Shown piece by piece: positions 1 through 8,236 of a stretch of DNA of 64,000 nucleotides. The position numbers were made by a program, and so were the translations under genes. This DNA comes from Pseudothioclava arenosa. Its GTDB lineage: Bacteria; Pseudomonadota; Alphaproteobacteria; Rhodobacterales; Rhodobacteraceae. The stretch covers positions 124,001 through 188,000 of the forward strand of contig NZ_NTJD01000004.1 of the NCBI RefSeq assembly GCF_002358085.1, given 5' to 3'. The notes below the pieces were generated by a model. It was not told the origin of the DNA. It saw nothing but the letters and a program-made list of their open reading frames with translations, and ran no database searches. Numbering within the stretch: position 1 is the stretch's first letter; every line of letters starts with the position of its first letter.

Positions 1-69
1 CTGCGCCTGCGCCATGCCGGCCATCACCAGCAGGGCCGCGATCAGGAGGGGGGACTTGAACTGTGCCAT
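1..69 (-). CDS. Secreted protein, N-terminal fragment
   Basis: Only the first 23 codons lie in the window; the gene runs off the left edge. They read as a classical Sec signal peptide: MAQFK, then a hydrophobic core (LLIAALLVMAG) ending at an AQA-type cleavage site. The ATG at 69 is preceded by a GAAGGAAG ribosome binding site. Nothing of the mature protein is visible, so only export across the inner membrane can be inferred. A sigma-70-like promoter candidate lies about 200 bases upstream. Confidence 0.6.
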   Translation of the reverse strand, partial: MAQFKSPLLIAALLVMAGMAQAQ

Positions 70-267
70 TCGATACTTCCTTCGAGTTGGGTCGGCGCAG
101 CGATACCACGCCGCCGACGCCCTGTCAGGCCCGTTTTTGGAAGCCGGCAGTCACGCTTTGGTGGCTGGCAACTCCTTGCCGACACGCCAAAATGACGAAA
201 GCGGCCCCGAGTGGAACCGCCTTCGATTATTCTCCCTGTCGGACTGGCCGACTTCGTTATGGCGCGA

Positions 268-296
268 ACGCTAATCCGAAGATTTCGGGTGGTCAA
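268..296 (-). promoter_or_regulatory. Candidate promoter for the secreted-protein gene
   Basis: On the minus strand TTGACC (296-291) and TAGCGT (273-268) are separated by 17 bases, a good fit to a sigma-70-type promoter. The spacer contains the inverted repeat CCGAA-ATC-TTCGG, which could be an operator. It would give a leader of about 190 bases in front of the gene starting at 69. Assigned by eye only. Confidence 0.35.
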
Positions 297-338
297 CAGG
301 GTTTTTGCGCGCACCCCACGGGTCGCCGAGCGCCCCAT

Positions 339-430
339 GAAAAGAGCCGCACCCGAAAGTGCGGCCAGTTTGCAGGGAGGAAACATCCGAAGGCCCGAAA
401 CCCGGGCGTGGACAGATAAACTCTGGCATG
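339..430 (-). ncRNA. Candidate small RNA with intrinsic terminator
   Basis: The minus strand carries a 7-bp hairpin, GCCGCAC-TTTCGG-GTGCGGC (365-346), followed by TCTTTTC, which looks like a Rho-independent terminator. No minus-strand gene lies upstream of it, because the HerA-like gene is on the plus strand. Upstream on the same strand are a GCCCG/CGGGC stem and a C/U-rich unpaired stretch, TTTCCTCCCTGC, which could pair with Shine-Dalgarno sequences. This fits an Hfq-type trans-acting small RNA. The 5' end is a guess and no convincing -35/-10 pair was found. Confidence 0.35.
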
Positions 431-484
431 GATTGGTTAATTTAGTATTGTCTCGCCAAAGATGTGATCTGCGTGGAGCGTGAA

Positions 485-2059
485 ATGACCGGGGTTCTGA
501 CCGAAGCGGGCGTGTTCGTGGGCGGGGGCGGCGAAGGTTATGCCGAGCCGCAGGAACTGCTGATGAAATTCGGCAACCGGCACGGGCTGATCGCGGGGGC
601 GACGGGCACGGGCAAGACGGTGACGCTGCAGATCCTCGCAGAGGCGTTTTCCGCCGCCGGTGTTCCGGTGTTCATGTCCGATATCAAGGGCGATCTTTCG
701 GGGCTGGCGAAATCGGGCTCCGAGACCCACAAGCTGCACGAGCCCTTCATGAAGCGATCAGCAACGATCGGGTTTGAGTTGTCCTATACCGCGTTTCCGG
801 TCACCTTCTGGGACATGTTCGGCGAGCAGGGCCACCCGGTGCGCACGACGATTTCCGAGATGGGGCCGCTGTTGCTCGCGCGTCTGATGGGGCTGAGCGA
901 GGCGCAGGAGGGCGTGCTGAACATCGCCTTCCACCTGGCCGATTCCGAGGGGCTGGCGCTTCTGGATCTGGCCGATCTGCGCACCATGCTGACCTATGTC
1001 GCCGAGCAGGCAGATGAGCTGACCAAACGCTACGGCAATGTCGATGCACGTTCGGTGGGGGCGATCCAGCGGCAATTGCTGGTGCTCGAAAATCAAGGCG
1101 CGACGAGCTTCTTCGGCGAGCCGGCGCTCGATCTGGCCGATATGATGAGCCATGACAGCGACGGGCGCGGGCGGATCAACATCCTTGCCGCCGACAAGCT
1201 GATGGGCAGCCCGCGGCTTTACGCGACCTTCCTGCTCTGGCTGCTGTCCGAGCTGTTCGAGGAGCTGCCCGAGGTCGGCAACCCCGACAAGCCGAAATTC
1301 GTGTTCTTCTTCGATGAGGCGCACCTGCTGTTCGACGACGCGCCCAAGGCCCTGCTCGACAAGGTCGAGCAGGTCGCGCGGCTTATTCGCTCGAAAGGGG
1401 TGGGCGTTTATTTCATCACGCAGAACCCGGCCGATGTGCCCGATGATATCCTTGGACAGCTCGGCAACCGGGTGCAGCATGCGCTGCGCGCCTTCACCGG
1501 CAAGGACCAGCGTGAATTGCAGCGCGCCGCCGAGAATTACCGCCCGAACCCGCGCTTCGATACCGCCGATGCGATCAAGGAGGTTGGCACTGGCGAGGCG
1601 GTGACCTCGTTCCTCGAGGCCAAGGGCGTGCCGGGCGTGGCCGAGCGCACGCTGATCCGTCCGCCCTGTTCGCAGCTTGGCCCGATCACCCCCGAGGAAC
1701 GCCGCGCGGTGCTGCAATCCTCGGCGCTCGGGATGAAATACGACACCGCGATCGACCGCGACTCGGCCCATGAAATCCTGACCCGCCGCGCCGAGGCCGC
1801 CGCACAGGAGGCCGCCGAGGCCGAGGCCCGCGCGGCCGCCGAGAAGGCCGATGAAAAGCGGCTGCGCGAATTCAACAAGGCGCGCCGCTACGATCAGGGC
1901 AAGACCGTGACCAAGACCAGCACGCGCAAGACCAACTCGTCGCGGCGTTCCGACAGTCTGGTCGAGACCTTTGCGAAAAGCGTGGTGCGCCAGCTTGGCA
2001 CGAAATCCGGGCAGGCGATCGTACGTGGCGTGCTGGGGTCGTTGTTCAAGTCGCGCTGA
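485..2059 (+). CDS. HerA-like P-loop ATPase/helicase (DUF853 family)
   Basis: Soluble 524-residue ATPase of the HerA/FtsK superfamily, widespread in proteobacteria and often annotated as a helicase-like DUF853 protein. Walker A is GATGTGKT near residues 38-45, and a Walker B-type FVFFFDEAHLLF lies near residues 275-286. The C-terminus is an Ala/Glu-rich predicted coiled coil (about 425-465) followed by a basic tail. I chose the ATG at 485 because GGAG lies 7 bases upstream; an in-frame ATG at 464 lacks a binding site. The cellular role is not established; DNA or protein translocation is inferred from the fold. It ends immediately before the convergent DUF6477 gene. Confidence 0.85.
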   Translation: MTGVLTEAGVFVGGGGEGYAEPQELLMKFGNRHGLIAGATGTGKTVTLQILAEAFSAAGVPVFMSDIKGDLSGLAKSGSETHKLHEPFMKRSATIGFELSYTAFPVTFWDMFGEQGHPVRTTISEMGPLLLARLMGLSEAQEGVLNIAFHLADSEGLALLDLADLRTMLTYVAEQADELTKRYGNVDARSVGAIQRQLLVLENQGATSFFGEPALDLADMMSHDSDGRGRINILAADKLMGSPRLYATFLLWLLSELFEELPEVGNPDKPKFVFFFDEAHLLFDDAPKALLDKVEQVARLIRSKGVGVYFITQNPADVPDDILGQLGNRVQHALRAFTGKDQRELQRAAENYRPNPRFDTADAIKEVGTGEAVTSFLEAKGVPGVAERTLIRPPCSQLGPITPEERRAVLQSSALGMKYDTAIDRDSAHEILTRRAEAAAQEAAEAEARAAAEKADEKRLREFNKARRYDQGKTVTKTSTRKTNSSRRSDSLVETFAKSVVRQLGTKSGQAIVRGVLGSLFKSR

Positions 2060-2353
2060 TCAGGCGCGCATCTCGCCGCGCGGCAAAAGCCGGCTTTCGC
2101 CCATCAGGGCGATCAGCACCTCGATATGGCGCAGGAAGGAATACTCCGCCGCGCCCGCCTGTCGCGATTCTTCCAGCAGGCGCTCTTCGGCCATCAGCCG
2201 GGGCAGCGCGGCCTCGGGAGCAGGCAGATCGTTTGTGCGCATCAGCCGCGTCAGGTCGCGCTTGCGGTTGTAATCGGCCTGCCCGAAACGGGCGGCGCGG
2301 ATCAGCAGGCGCGGGCGGCGAATGGCGGCAATCAGGTCGGTCAGGTCGCTCAT
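2060..2353 (-). CDS. DUF6477 family protein
   Basis: Small 97-residue, Arg/Leu-rich soluble protein of a family I know only from Rhodobacteraceae and relatives. It opens with MSDLTDLIAAIRRPRLLIRA and is predicted mostly helical, with no signal peptide or membrane segment. It is divergent from the DUF6456 gene across a 217-base AT-rich region, and its stop abuts the stop of the HerA-like gene. The function is unknown; a regulatory partner role for the DUF6456 protein is speculation from pairing only. Confidence 0.7.
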   Translation of the reverse strand: MSDLTDLIAAIRRPRLLIRAARFGQADYNRKRDLTRLMRTNDLPAPEAALPRLMAEERLLEESRQAGAAEYSFLRHIEVLIALMGESRLLPRGEMRA

Positions 2354-2419
2354 GACAATCCCCTTAAAGTGAGTCTGTCAATCACGATAATGCAACCGAA
2401 GCGAGTGTTGCGTCCGGCC

Positions 2420-2435
2420 CCGTTCTACCGAACGG
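2420..2435. promoter_or_regulatory. Inverted repeat between divergent DUF6477/DUF6456 genes
   Basis: CCGTTC-TACC-GAACGG is a perfect 6-bp inverted repeat in the shared intergenic region, suitable as an operator or leader hairpin. It lies 67 bases upstream of the DUF6477 start. No known consensus is claimed. Confidence 0.3.
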
Positions 2436-2488
2436 AGGGGTTGGAAATATTTATCTTTTGTTAGGAAACCTCATTCTCGCCCAATTCA

Positions 2489-2503
2489 TTAACGAACGGG
2501 TAA
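2489..2503. promoter_or_regulatory. Possible CtrA-type site (TTAA-N7-GTAA)
   Basis: TTAACGAACGGGTAA differs by one base from the alphaproteobacterial CtrA consensus TTAA-N7-TTAA. It sits 68 bases upstream of the DUF6456 start in an AT-rich patch, a plausible promoter position. One-mismatch matches occur by chance, so this is weak evidence. Confidence 0.25.
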
Positions 2504-2570
2504 TCAAAACAACCCACGGTTGTGTGTATCTGAATTGCCCGGCCTGACCGCCGGAGCTCTGGGGGAGCAA

Positions 2571-3695
2571 ATGAGACCGAGTGCAACGGCTTCGATGGGG
2601 CTTCCGTCGTGGCTGCCCGATTACGCCCTTCTTTACCTGCGCCATGTCGAAGAGGGCATTCCGATCCGGCAACTCGCGCGGGCCGAAGGCTGCCATGCCT
2701 CGACGATTTTGCGCCGTGTCCGTCGCGTCGAGGCGCGGCGCGACGACCCGCTTGTCGACGAGGCGCTCTCGACCCTTGGCCGCCTCGCCGCGCCTGCGCC
2801 CAGACAGACCGCACCAGCCGTCACATCCAAAAAGGATATGTCGATGAGTGCTGCGATCCGCAATGTAAGCCTTGGCCCGGATGACGAGACCATCGAGACC
2901 GAGGCGCGCCGCGTCCTGCGCCGCCTGGCCGAACCAGGCGCCGTCCTGATCGTCGCGAGCGAGATGGACAAGGCTGTGGTGCTGCGCGGCACCGTGCGCA
3001 CTGCCGTGCTGGAGCGTGCGGTGGCGCAGGCCTTCGCCCTCAAGGAATGGATCCAGGTCACCCATTCGAACCGTGTCACCAGCTATGAAATCGCGCCGGG
3101 TGGCCGCGCTGCGGTGAAGCGCTTCATTGAGGAGGAGGCCCGCGCACGGGGCGATTACGAAGCCGAGGAGGATGCCGGCCCGGTCCATGCCAGCCAGCAC
3201 CGCGACTGGGGCCGGCGCGAAACGGTCGAAGACGGCCAGCGCCGCCGCCTGCGCGCGAACCTTGCCGAAAGCCCGCTCGGCGTGCTCGCGCGGCGCCGGG
3301 ATCGCGACGGAAAGCCGTTTCTCAGTGCCGAACTGGTGGCCGCGGGGGAGCGGCTGCGCGAAGATTTCGAACTGGCGCAGATGGGGCCGCGCGTCGCGCA
3401 GAACTGGGAGCGTTTCATGACCGGCGGCGCGCGCGGGCAATATAACGCGCAGGGCACGCTGAACGGCGGCTCGGAAAGCGCGCGCGAACGTGTCGCCGCT
3501 GCACTGCGCGACCTTGGTCCGGGGCTGGGCGATATGGTGCTGCGCTGCTGCTGTTTCCTCGAAGGGCTGGAAGCGGCCGAGAAGCGCATGGGCTGGTCGG
3601 CGCGCTCGGGCAAGATCGTGCTGCGCATCGCGCTTGAGCGGCTCAAGCGCCATTACGACGAGGTCTATGGCGGGCGCGCGCCGCTGATCGGATAG
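2571..3695 (+). CDS. DUF6456 domain protein with N-terminal helix-turn-helix
   Basis: A 374-residue cytoplasmic protein. Residues about 15-50 (YALLYLRHVEEGIPIRQLAR... HASTILRRVRRVE) look like a helix-turn-helix of the resolvase/sigma-region type. The C-terminal about 140 residues match the alphaproteobacterial DUF6456 domain: SPLGVLARRRD, a central AQNWERFMTGG, and a C-terminal AARL/Cys-rich helix with MVLRCCCFLEGLE. Start: ATG 2571 with GGGGGAG just upstream; a GTG at 2520 has no binding site. DNA binding is inferred from the HTH and the target is unknown. It is divergent from DUF6477. Confidence 0.75.
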   Translation: MRPSATASMGLPSWLPDYALLYLRHVEEGIPIRQLARAEGCHASTILRRVRRVEARRDDPLVDEALSTLGRLAAPAPRQTAPAVTSKKDMSMSAAIRNVSLGPDDETIETEARRVLRRLAEPGAVLIVASEMDKAVVLRGTVRTAVLERAVAQAFALKEWIQVTHSNRVTSYEIAPGGRAAVKRFIEEEARARGDYEAEEDAGPVHASQHRDWGRRETVEDGQRRRLRANLAESPLGVLARRRDRDGKPFLSAELVAAGERLREDFELAQMGPRVAQNWERFMTGGARGQYNAQGTLNGGSESARERVAAALRDLGPGLGDMVLRCCCFLEGLEAAEKRMGWSARSGKIVLRIALERLKRHYDEVYGGRAPLIG

Positions 3696-3699
3696 GCGG

Positions 3700-3824
3700 G
3701 CAGGGGGCGCTGCCCCCTCTGGCCTGCGGCCATTCACCCCCGGGATATTTTTGGCAAAATGAAAGCCCCTTCACCGAGCTGAAAATACTCCGGGGGAGTC
3801 CGAAGGACGGGGGCGGAGCCCCCA
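3700..3824. repeat. Dispersed intergenic repeat, copy A (inverted pair)
   Basis: Two facing units. The left unit has GGGGGCGCTGCCCCC followed by CCCCCGGGATATTTTTGGC; the right unit, read in reverse, has GGGGGCTCCGCCCCC and then CCCCCGGAGTATTTTCAG. The same modules recur at 8171, 14483, 33524, 37047 and 56564. It separates the DUF6456 gene from the convergent peroxiredoxin gene. It resembles REP-type elements and carries no coding potential. Confidence 0.75.
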
Positions 3825-3856
3825 ATGAAAACGGGCCGGAGGTTTCCCTCCGGCCC
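3825..3856 (-). terminator. Intrinsic terminator of the peroxiredoxin gene
   Basis: On the minus strand, GGGCCGGAGG-GAAA-CCTCCGGCCC (a perfect 10-bp stem, 3856-3833) is followed by GTTTTCATT. It lies 26 bases past the peroxiredoxin stop. Confidence 0.8.
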
Positions 3857-3882
3857 GGCCGCGCGTTTCCTGGGGGCGTGCC

Positions 3883-4431
3883 TCAGGCGGCCTGTTCCTT
3901 GTTGGCTTCGATCAGCCAGTTCAGCACGGTTTCGGGCGAGGAGACGCCGTAGGGGTCGGCGCCGTGGTTGTCCGCAAGGCCGGGCTCTTCGAACCAGGCT
4001 TCAATCACGCCGTTGTTCACGACCGCCGCATAGCGCCACGAGCGCAGGCCGAAGCCGAGGTTATCCTTGCGCACCAGCATGCCGACGCGGCGGGTGAACT
4101 CGCCCGAGCCATCGGGGATCACCTGGACGTTTTCGAGGCCCTGCGCCTTGGCCCATTGGTTCATCACGAAGCTGTCGTTGACCGAGAGGCAATAGATCGC
4201 GTCGATGCCCTGGGCTGCGAAATCGCCAAAGCCCTTCTCGAAGCCGGGCAGCTGGTAGGTCGAGCAGGTCGGCGTGAAGGCGCCGGGCAGGGCGAAGAGC
4301 ACCACGCGCTTGCCCGCGAAGTAATCCGAGGTGGTCTTGTCTTCCCAGCGGAAGGGGTTCGGGCCGCCGACGCTTTCGTCGCGCACGCGGGTGTGGAAGG
4401 TGACTTCGGGAAGTTTCGAGCCGGGCTGCAT
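3883..4431 (-). CDS. Peroxiredoxin (Prx5-type)
   Basis: A 182-residue cytosolic thiol peroxidase that reduces H2O2 and organic hydroperoxides. The peroxidatic Cys56 lies in PGAFTPTCS, the hallmark of the Prx5/hybrid group; the family context suggests glutathione/glutaredoxin or thioredoxin as reductant. I chose the ATG at 4431 because CAGGAGGCCCC precedes it; an upstream ATG at 4461 would add 10 residues without a better site. It is monocistronic, between a terminator and the aquaporin gene's terminator. OxyR is encoded 50 kb away in this window, but I see no evident OxyR site here. Confidence 0.9.
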   Translation of the reverse strand: MQPGSKLPEVTFHTRVRDESVGGPNPFRWEDKTTSDYFAGKRVVLFALPGAFTPTCSTYQLPGFEKGFGDFAAQGIDAIYCLSVNDSFVMNQWAKAQGLENVQVIPDGSGEFTRRVGMLVRKDNLGFGLRSWRYAAVVNNGVIEAWFEEPGLADNHGADPYGVSSPETVLNWLIEANKEQAA

Positions 4432-4548
4432 GGGGCCTCCTGAGCGGGGATGGAAAGACAATCTGGAATCTTTCTAACCTTTTTTGAGGCGCGTCACAAT
4501 GACTGACCTAGCAATTGCAGCAAGAAATTGCCGCGCCGCCGCATGCGA

Positions 4549-4580
4549 AAAAGCAAAGGGCCGCGCGCGTGGCACGGCCC
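4549..4580 (-). terminator. Intrinsic terminator of aqpZ
   Basis: The minus strand reads GGGCCG...CGGCCC (4580-4558, loop of about 11 bases that is itself GC-rich) followed by TTTGCTTTTTCG. It lies 25 bases after the aquaporin stop. Confidence 0.65.
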
Positions 4581-4604
4581 CTCGGGAAGTCGATAAGGGT
4601 CGGC

Positions 4605-5294
4605 TCAGGCCGCGGCATTCGCTCGCGTGAGGCCCGCGCGATGGAGGGCGCCCGCCAGCGCGCCGCCCGCCAGCGGCGCCAGCACAAAGACCCAGAGCTG
4701 CGACAGCGCGGGGCCGCCGACCAGAAGCGCCGGGCCGAAGCTGCGTGCGGGGTTCACCGAGACGCCGGTGACATTGATCCCGACGAGGTGGATCGCCGCC
4801 AGCGTCATCCCGATCGCGAGCCCGGCAAAGCCCGCAGCCGCGCCGGGGCCGGTCGCGCCAAGGATCACGGTGACGAAGACAAAGGTCGCCACGGCCTCGA
4901 AGATCAGCGCCGCGGTGACCGAATATTCGCCCAGATACCCCGGCCCGAAGCCGTTCTGCCCGAGCCCGTTCTCGGCCAGCGAATAGCCCGCGCGGCCCGA
5001 AGCGATCAGATAGACCACCACCGCGCCCAGCAGCGCGCCCGCCAGTTGCGCCAGCACGTAGCGCGCGAATTCCGCCCCCGACATCCGCCCGGCCACAAGG
5101 CAACCGAGGCTCACCGCCGGGTTCAGATGCGCCCCCGAGATCGCGCCCAGCCCATAGGCCGCGGCCACGATCGACAGCCCGAAGGCCCAGGCGATGCCAT
5201 GCAACCCGATCGCCTCTCCCATCAGCACGGCCGCGCCGCAGCCGAAGAAGACGAGGATGAAGGTTCCGAGCGTCTCGGCCATCATCTTTTTCAT
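4605..5294 (-). CDS. aqpZ: Aquaporin Z
   Basis: A 229-residue inner-membrane water channel of the MIP family with six predicted transmembrane helices. The two pore half-helices carry the diagnostic NPA motifs: HLNPAVSLG near residue 65 and SVNPARSFGPA near residue 185. Length and motifs match AqpZ rather than the longer GlpF glycerol facilitators. Start: ATG 5294, with AGGAG 8 bases upstream, giving MKKMMAETLG, the usual N-terminus. It is divergent from lipA and followed by its own terminator. Confidence 0.93.
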   Translation of the reverse strand: MKKMMAETLGTFILVFFGCGAAVLMGEAIGLHGIAWAFGLSIVAAAYGLGAISGAHLNPAVSLGCLVAGRMSGAEFARYVLAQLAGALLGAVVVYLIASGRAGYSLAENGLGQNGFGPGYLGEYSVTAALIFEAVATFVFVTVILGATGPGAAAGFAGLAIGMTLAAIHLVGINVTGVSVNPARSFGPALLVGGPALSQLWVFVLAPLAGGALAGALHRAGLTRANAAA

Positions 5295-5400
5295 AGTGTT
5301 CACTCCTGTACTCTTGTCCTGAACAGATTTCACGCGGGGATTGCCCCGCCGTCGCATTGGGCGTATTGCAGGGCGGATCGAAAGTTAGGGGGAAATTCCC

Positions 5401-6351
5401 GTGCGCGACCTCAAGATTCCCGGCCAGCGGCATCCCGAAAAGGCGCATCGCGCCGATCAGGCCCAGCCCAAGAAGCCCGACTGGATCCGCGTCAAGGCGC
5501 CGGTCTCGCAGGGCTACAAGGACACGCGCGACATCCTCAAGACCAACAAGCTGACCACGGTCTGCGAAGAGGCGGGCTGCCCGAATGTCGGCGAATGCTG
5601 GTCGCATGGTCACGCGACGATGATGATCATGGGCGAGATCTGCACGCGCGGCTGTTCGTTTTGCAACGTCGCGACGGGTCGGCCTGATGCGCTCGATACG
5701 TTCGAACCCGGCCGCGTCGCGCATGCGGTGCAGACGCTCGGGCTGAAGCATGTGGTGATCACCAGCGTCGACCGCGACGATCTGGACGATGGCGGCGCCG
5801 AGCATTTCGCCCAGACCATCCGCGCCGTGCGCCATCGCAGCCCCGAGACCACGATCGAGGTGCTCACCCCCGACTTCCTGAAATGCAGCCCGCGCGCGCT
5901 TGAAGTCGTGGTCGAGGCCAAGCCCGACGTGTTCAACCACAACCTCGAAACTGTGCCGGGGCTTTACCCGACGGTGCGCCCGGGCGCGCGCTATTTCCAC
6001 AGTCTGCGCCTGTTGCAGCGCGTGAAGGAACTCGACCCGACGATGTTCACCAAATCGGGCATCATGGTCGGCCTTGGCGAAGACGCGCAGGGCGTGCGCC
6101 AGACGATGGACGACATGCGCTCGGCCGATATCGATTTCCTGACCATCGGCCAGTATCTGCAGCCGACGCCGAAGCATCACCGCGTCGATCGCTTCGTTAC
6201 CCCCGAAGAGTTCAAGGAGTATGAGAAGGCCGCCTACGGCAAGGGCTTCCTGATGGTTTCGGCCACGCCGCTGACGCGCTCCTCCTATCACGCGGGCGAC
6301 GATTTCGCGAAGCTGCGCGCCGCGCGTCTGGAAAAGCTCGGACGGCTCTGA
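5401..6351 (+). CDS. lipA: Lipoyl synthase
   Basis: A 316-residue radical SAM enzyme that inserts two sulfur atoms into protein-bound octanoate to make lipoamide for pyruvate and 2-oxoglutarate dehydrogenases. Both clusters are visible: the auxiliary CX4CX5C (Cys55, Cys60, Cys66) and the radical SAM CX3CX2C (Cys81, Cys85, Cys88 in CTRGCSFC). The C-terminal [10 protein letters not shown] contains the conserved Ser that ligates the auxiliary cluster. It starts with GTG at 5401, with AGGGGG upstream. It is the first gene of a tight run with dusA (4-base gap). Confidence 0.95.
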   Translation: MRDLKIPGQRHPEKAHRADQAQPKKPDWIRVKAPVSQGYKDTRDILKTNKLTTVCEEAGCPNVGECWSHGHATMMIMGEICTRGCSFCNVATGRPDALDTFEPGRVAHAVQTLGLKHVVITSVDRDDLDDGGAEHFAQTIRAVRHRSPETTIEVLTPDFLKCSPRALEVVVEAKPDVFNHNLETVPGLYPTVRPGARYFHSLRLLQRVKELDPTMFTKSGIMVGLGEDAQGVRQTMDDMRSADIDFLTIGQYLQPTPKHHRVDRFVTPEEFKEYEKAAYGKGFLMVSATPLTRSSYHAGDDFAKLRAARLEKLGRL

Positions 6352-6355
6352 GCCG

Positions 6356-7351
6356 ATGACGTCCTGGTCCGACAGCCCCGTGCGCCATGCCACGCGCCTC
6401 TCGGTCGCGCCGATGATGGACTGGACGGACCGCCACTGCCGGGTGTTCCACCGCCAGATCTCGCGCAACGCCCTGCTTTACACCGAGATGGTCACCGCGC
6501 CCGCCGTGATCCATGGCAAGCGCGCGCTCCTGCTCGATTACAGCCCGGCCGAGCACCCCGTCGCGCTGCAACTGGGCGGATCGGACCCGGCCGAACTGGC
6601 CGAGGCCACGCGCATCGCCGCCGATTGGGGCTATGACGAGATCAACCTGAATTGCGGATGCCCGTCCGACCGGGTGCAATCGGGGGCCTTCGGCGCGGTT
6701 CTGATGAAATCGCCCGATCTGGTCGCGCGCTGCGTCGAGGCGATGCAGGCGGCCAGCCCCGTCGAGGTCACGGTGAAATGCCGCATCGGCGTTGATGACG
6801 ACATCCCCGAGCAACGTCTGCCAGGGTTTATCGACACGGTCGCCGCCGCTGGTGTCAGGCGTTTTACCATTCACGCGCGCAAGGCCTGGCTGCAGGGCCT
6901 CAGCCCCAAGGACAACCGCGAGATCCCGCCGCTCGACTACGAACTGGTGCATGCGATGAAGGCCGCGCGCCCCGATCTGCATCTGTCGCTGAACGGCGGC
7001 GTCACCTCGCTCGACGAGGCCGAGGCGCATCTGGCGCGGGGCCTTGACGGGGTGATGATCGGCCGCGCCGCCTATCACGAGCCGATGAACGCGCTGGGTG
7101 CCGCGGATGCGCGGATCTGGGGGCAGGGCGCCGAGGCCGACCCGTTCACCGTCGCCGAGGCGATGAAACCCTATATCGCGGCGCATCTGGCTGCGGGTGG
7201 GCGCCTGCATCAGATCACGCGTCACATGCTGGGCCTGTTCCACGGCCGCCCCGGCGCGCGCGGCTGGCGGCGTGTTCTGTCCGAAGGCGCCACCCGAGAC
7301 GGAGCGGGCCTTGCCCTTTACGACCAAGCCCTTGCCCAAGTGAAAGCCTGA
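6356..7351 (+). CDS. dusA: tRNA-dihydrouridine synthase A
   Basis: A 331-residue FMN enzyme reducing uridine 20/20a in tRNA. It has the Dus barrel start VAPMMDWTDRHCR and the catalytic Cys102 in LNCGCPSDRVQSG. DusA-type features (WTDRH, GGSDP, HMLGLFHGRPGARGWRR at the C-terminus) distinguish it from the DusB paralogue at 21749. It begins 4 bases after the lipA stop and ends 3 bases before the exporter gene, so the three are probably co-transcribed. Confidence 0.93.
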   Translation: MTSWSDSPVRHATRLSVAPMMDWTDRHCRVFHRQISRNALLYTEMVTAPAVIHGKRALLLDYSPAEHPVALQLGGSDPAELAEATRIAADWGYDEINLNCGCPSDRVQSGAFGAVLMKSPDLVARCVEAMQAASPVEVTVKCRIGVDDDIPEQRLPGFIDTVAAAGVRRFTIHARKAWLQGLSPKDNREIPPLDYELVHAMKAARPDLHLSLNGGVTSLDEAEAHLARGLDGVMIGRAAYHEPMNALGAADARIWGQGAEADPFTVAEAMKPYIAAHLAAGGRLHQITRHMLGLFHGRPGARGWRRVLSEGATRDGAGLALYDQALAQVKA

Positions 7352-7354
7352 CCG

Positions 7355-8170
7355 ATGCCCGACCTCTCGACCCTTCTGCCCCTCGTCGCGATCCTGATGG
7401 CGGTGGGCGCCTTCGCAGGCGTTCTGGCCGGGCTTCTGGGCGTGGGCGGCGGGATCGTTCTGGTGCCGGCCTTCTTCTACCTGTTTTCCGGTCTTGGATA
7501 TGGCTCGGACGACCTGATGCAGATCTGCGTCGCTACCTCGCTGGCGACGATCATCGTTACCTCCGCGCGCTCGGTGATGGCGCATCACCGCAAGGGCGCG
7601 GTCGAATGGGGGATCTTGCGCCAATGGGCGCCGCTGATCGCGATCGGCGCGATCTCAGGGGTGCTGGTCGTGGCGCAACTGCGCACTGTCACGCTACAGA
7701 TCTTCTTCGCGGTGATGGTCTTCGCCATCGCGCTTTACATGATGCTCGGCAAATCCAGCTGGCGGCTGTCCGACCACCTCCCCGGAGGCCTGTTTCGCGC
7801 GTGGTTCGGCCCGCTGATGGGGCTCGTGTCGGTGCTGCTCGGGATCGGCGGCGGCTCGATCGGCACCCCGATGCTCACGCTCCATGGCGTGCCGATCCAC
7901 CGCGCGGTCGCCACCTCGGCGGGGGTTGGCATCACCATCGCGCTGCCCTCGGCCATTGCCTTCCTGCTCACCCCGGTCGAGACCGCACCGCCCTATAGCA
8001 TCGGCGCCGTCAACATCCCCGCCTTCCTGATCGTGATCGCGATGACCACCTTCACAGCCCCCTTGGGCGCCACGCTCGCGCATCGCCTCGACGCCAAGAA
8101 ACTCAAGCGCGTCTTTGCCGGCTTCCTGATGCTGGTCGCGCTGAACATGCTGCGCAAGGCGCTGTTCTAA
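7355..8170 (+). CDS. Sulfite exporter TauE/SafE family (TSUP) permease
   Basis: A 271-residue integral membrane protein with about eight helices. It shows the duplicated TSUP glycine motifs: GLLGVGGGIVLVPAF near residues 26-40 and LLGIGGGSIGTPML near residues 160-175. The family exports sulfite, sulfoacetate or related organic anions, but the substrate is not readable from sequence. It is the last gene of the lipA-dusA run. A dispersed repeat starts directly at its stop codon. Confidence 0.85.
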   Translation: MPDLSTLLPLVAILMAVGAFAGVLAGLLGVGGGIVLVPAFFYLFSGLGYGSDDLMQICVATSLATIIVTSARSVMAHHRKGAVEWGILRQWAPLIAIGAISGVLVVAQLRTVTLQIFFAVMVFAIALYMMLGKSSWRLSDHLPGGLFRAWFGPLMGLVSVLLGIGGGSIGTPMLTLHGVPIHRAVATSAGVGITIALPSAIAFLLTPVETAPPYSIGAVNIPAFLIVIAMTTFTAPLGATLAHRLDAKKLKRVFAGFLMLVALNMLRKALF

Positions 8171-8233
8171 CCTTTCATTTTGCCCCAAATATCCCGGGGG
8201 GAGGCCGCAAGGCCGCGGGGGCAGGGCCCCCGT
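8171..8233. repeat. Dispersed intergenic repeat, copy B
   Basis: Read on the minus strand: GGGGGCCCTGCCCCC, then GGCCTTGCGGCC, then CCCCCCGGGATATTTGGGG and CAAAATGAAAGG. This matches the left unit of copy A almost module for module. It fills the entire gap between the convergent exporter and mazG genes. Confidence 0.75.
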
Positions 8234-8236
8234 CCG

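Larger units (their letters stand above)
70..484. other. 415-base intergenic region with minus-strand elements
   Basis: No convincing protein gene lies here; the open frames lack ribosome binding sites and run antisense to one another. Reading on the minus strand from right to left, it holds a possible small RNA ending in a hairpin and T-rich tail (about 430-339), a promoter candidate (296-268) and a leader of about 190 bases before the secreted-protein gene. On the plus strand, GGAG at 475-478 serves the HerA-like gene. Confidence 0.5.

Noticed and set aside
3696-3882. Repeat copy A as a transposon end or CRISPR remnant
   Set aside because: No transposase, target duplication or regularly spaced repeats; it matches dispersed intergenic elements.
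4474-6468. Long minus-strand frame over aqpZ and lipA
   Set aside because: Different reading frame of true genes on both strands; the translation has no recognisable domain.
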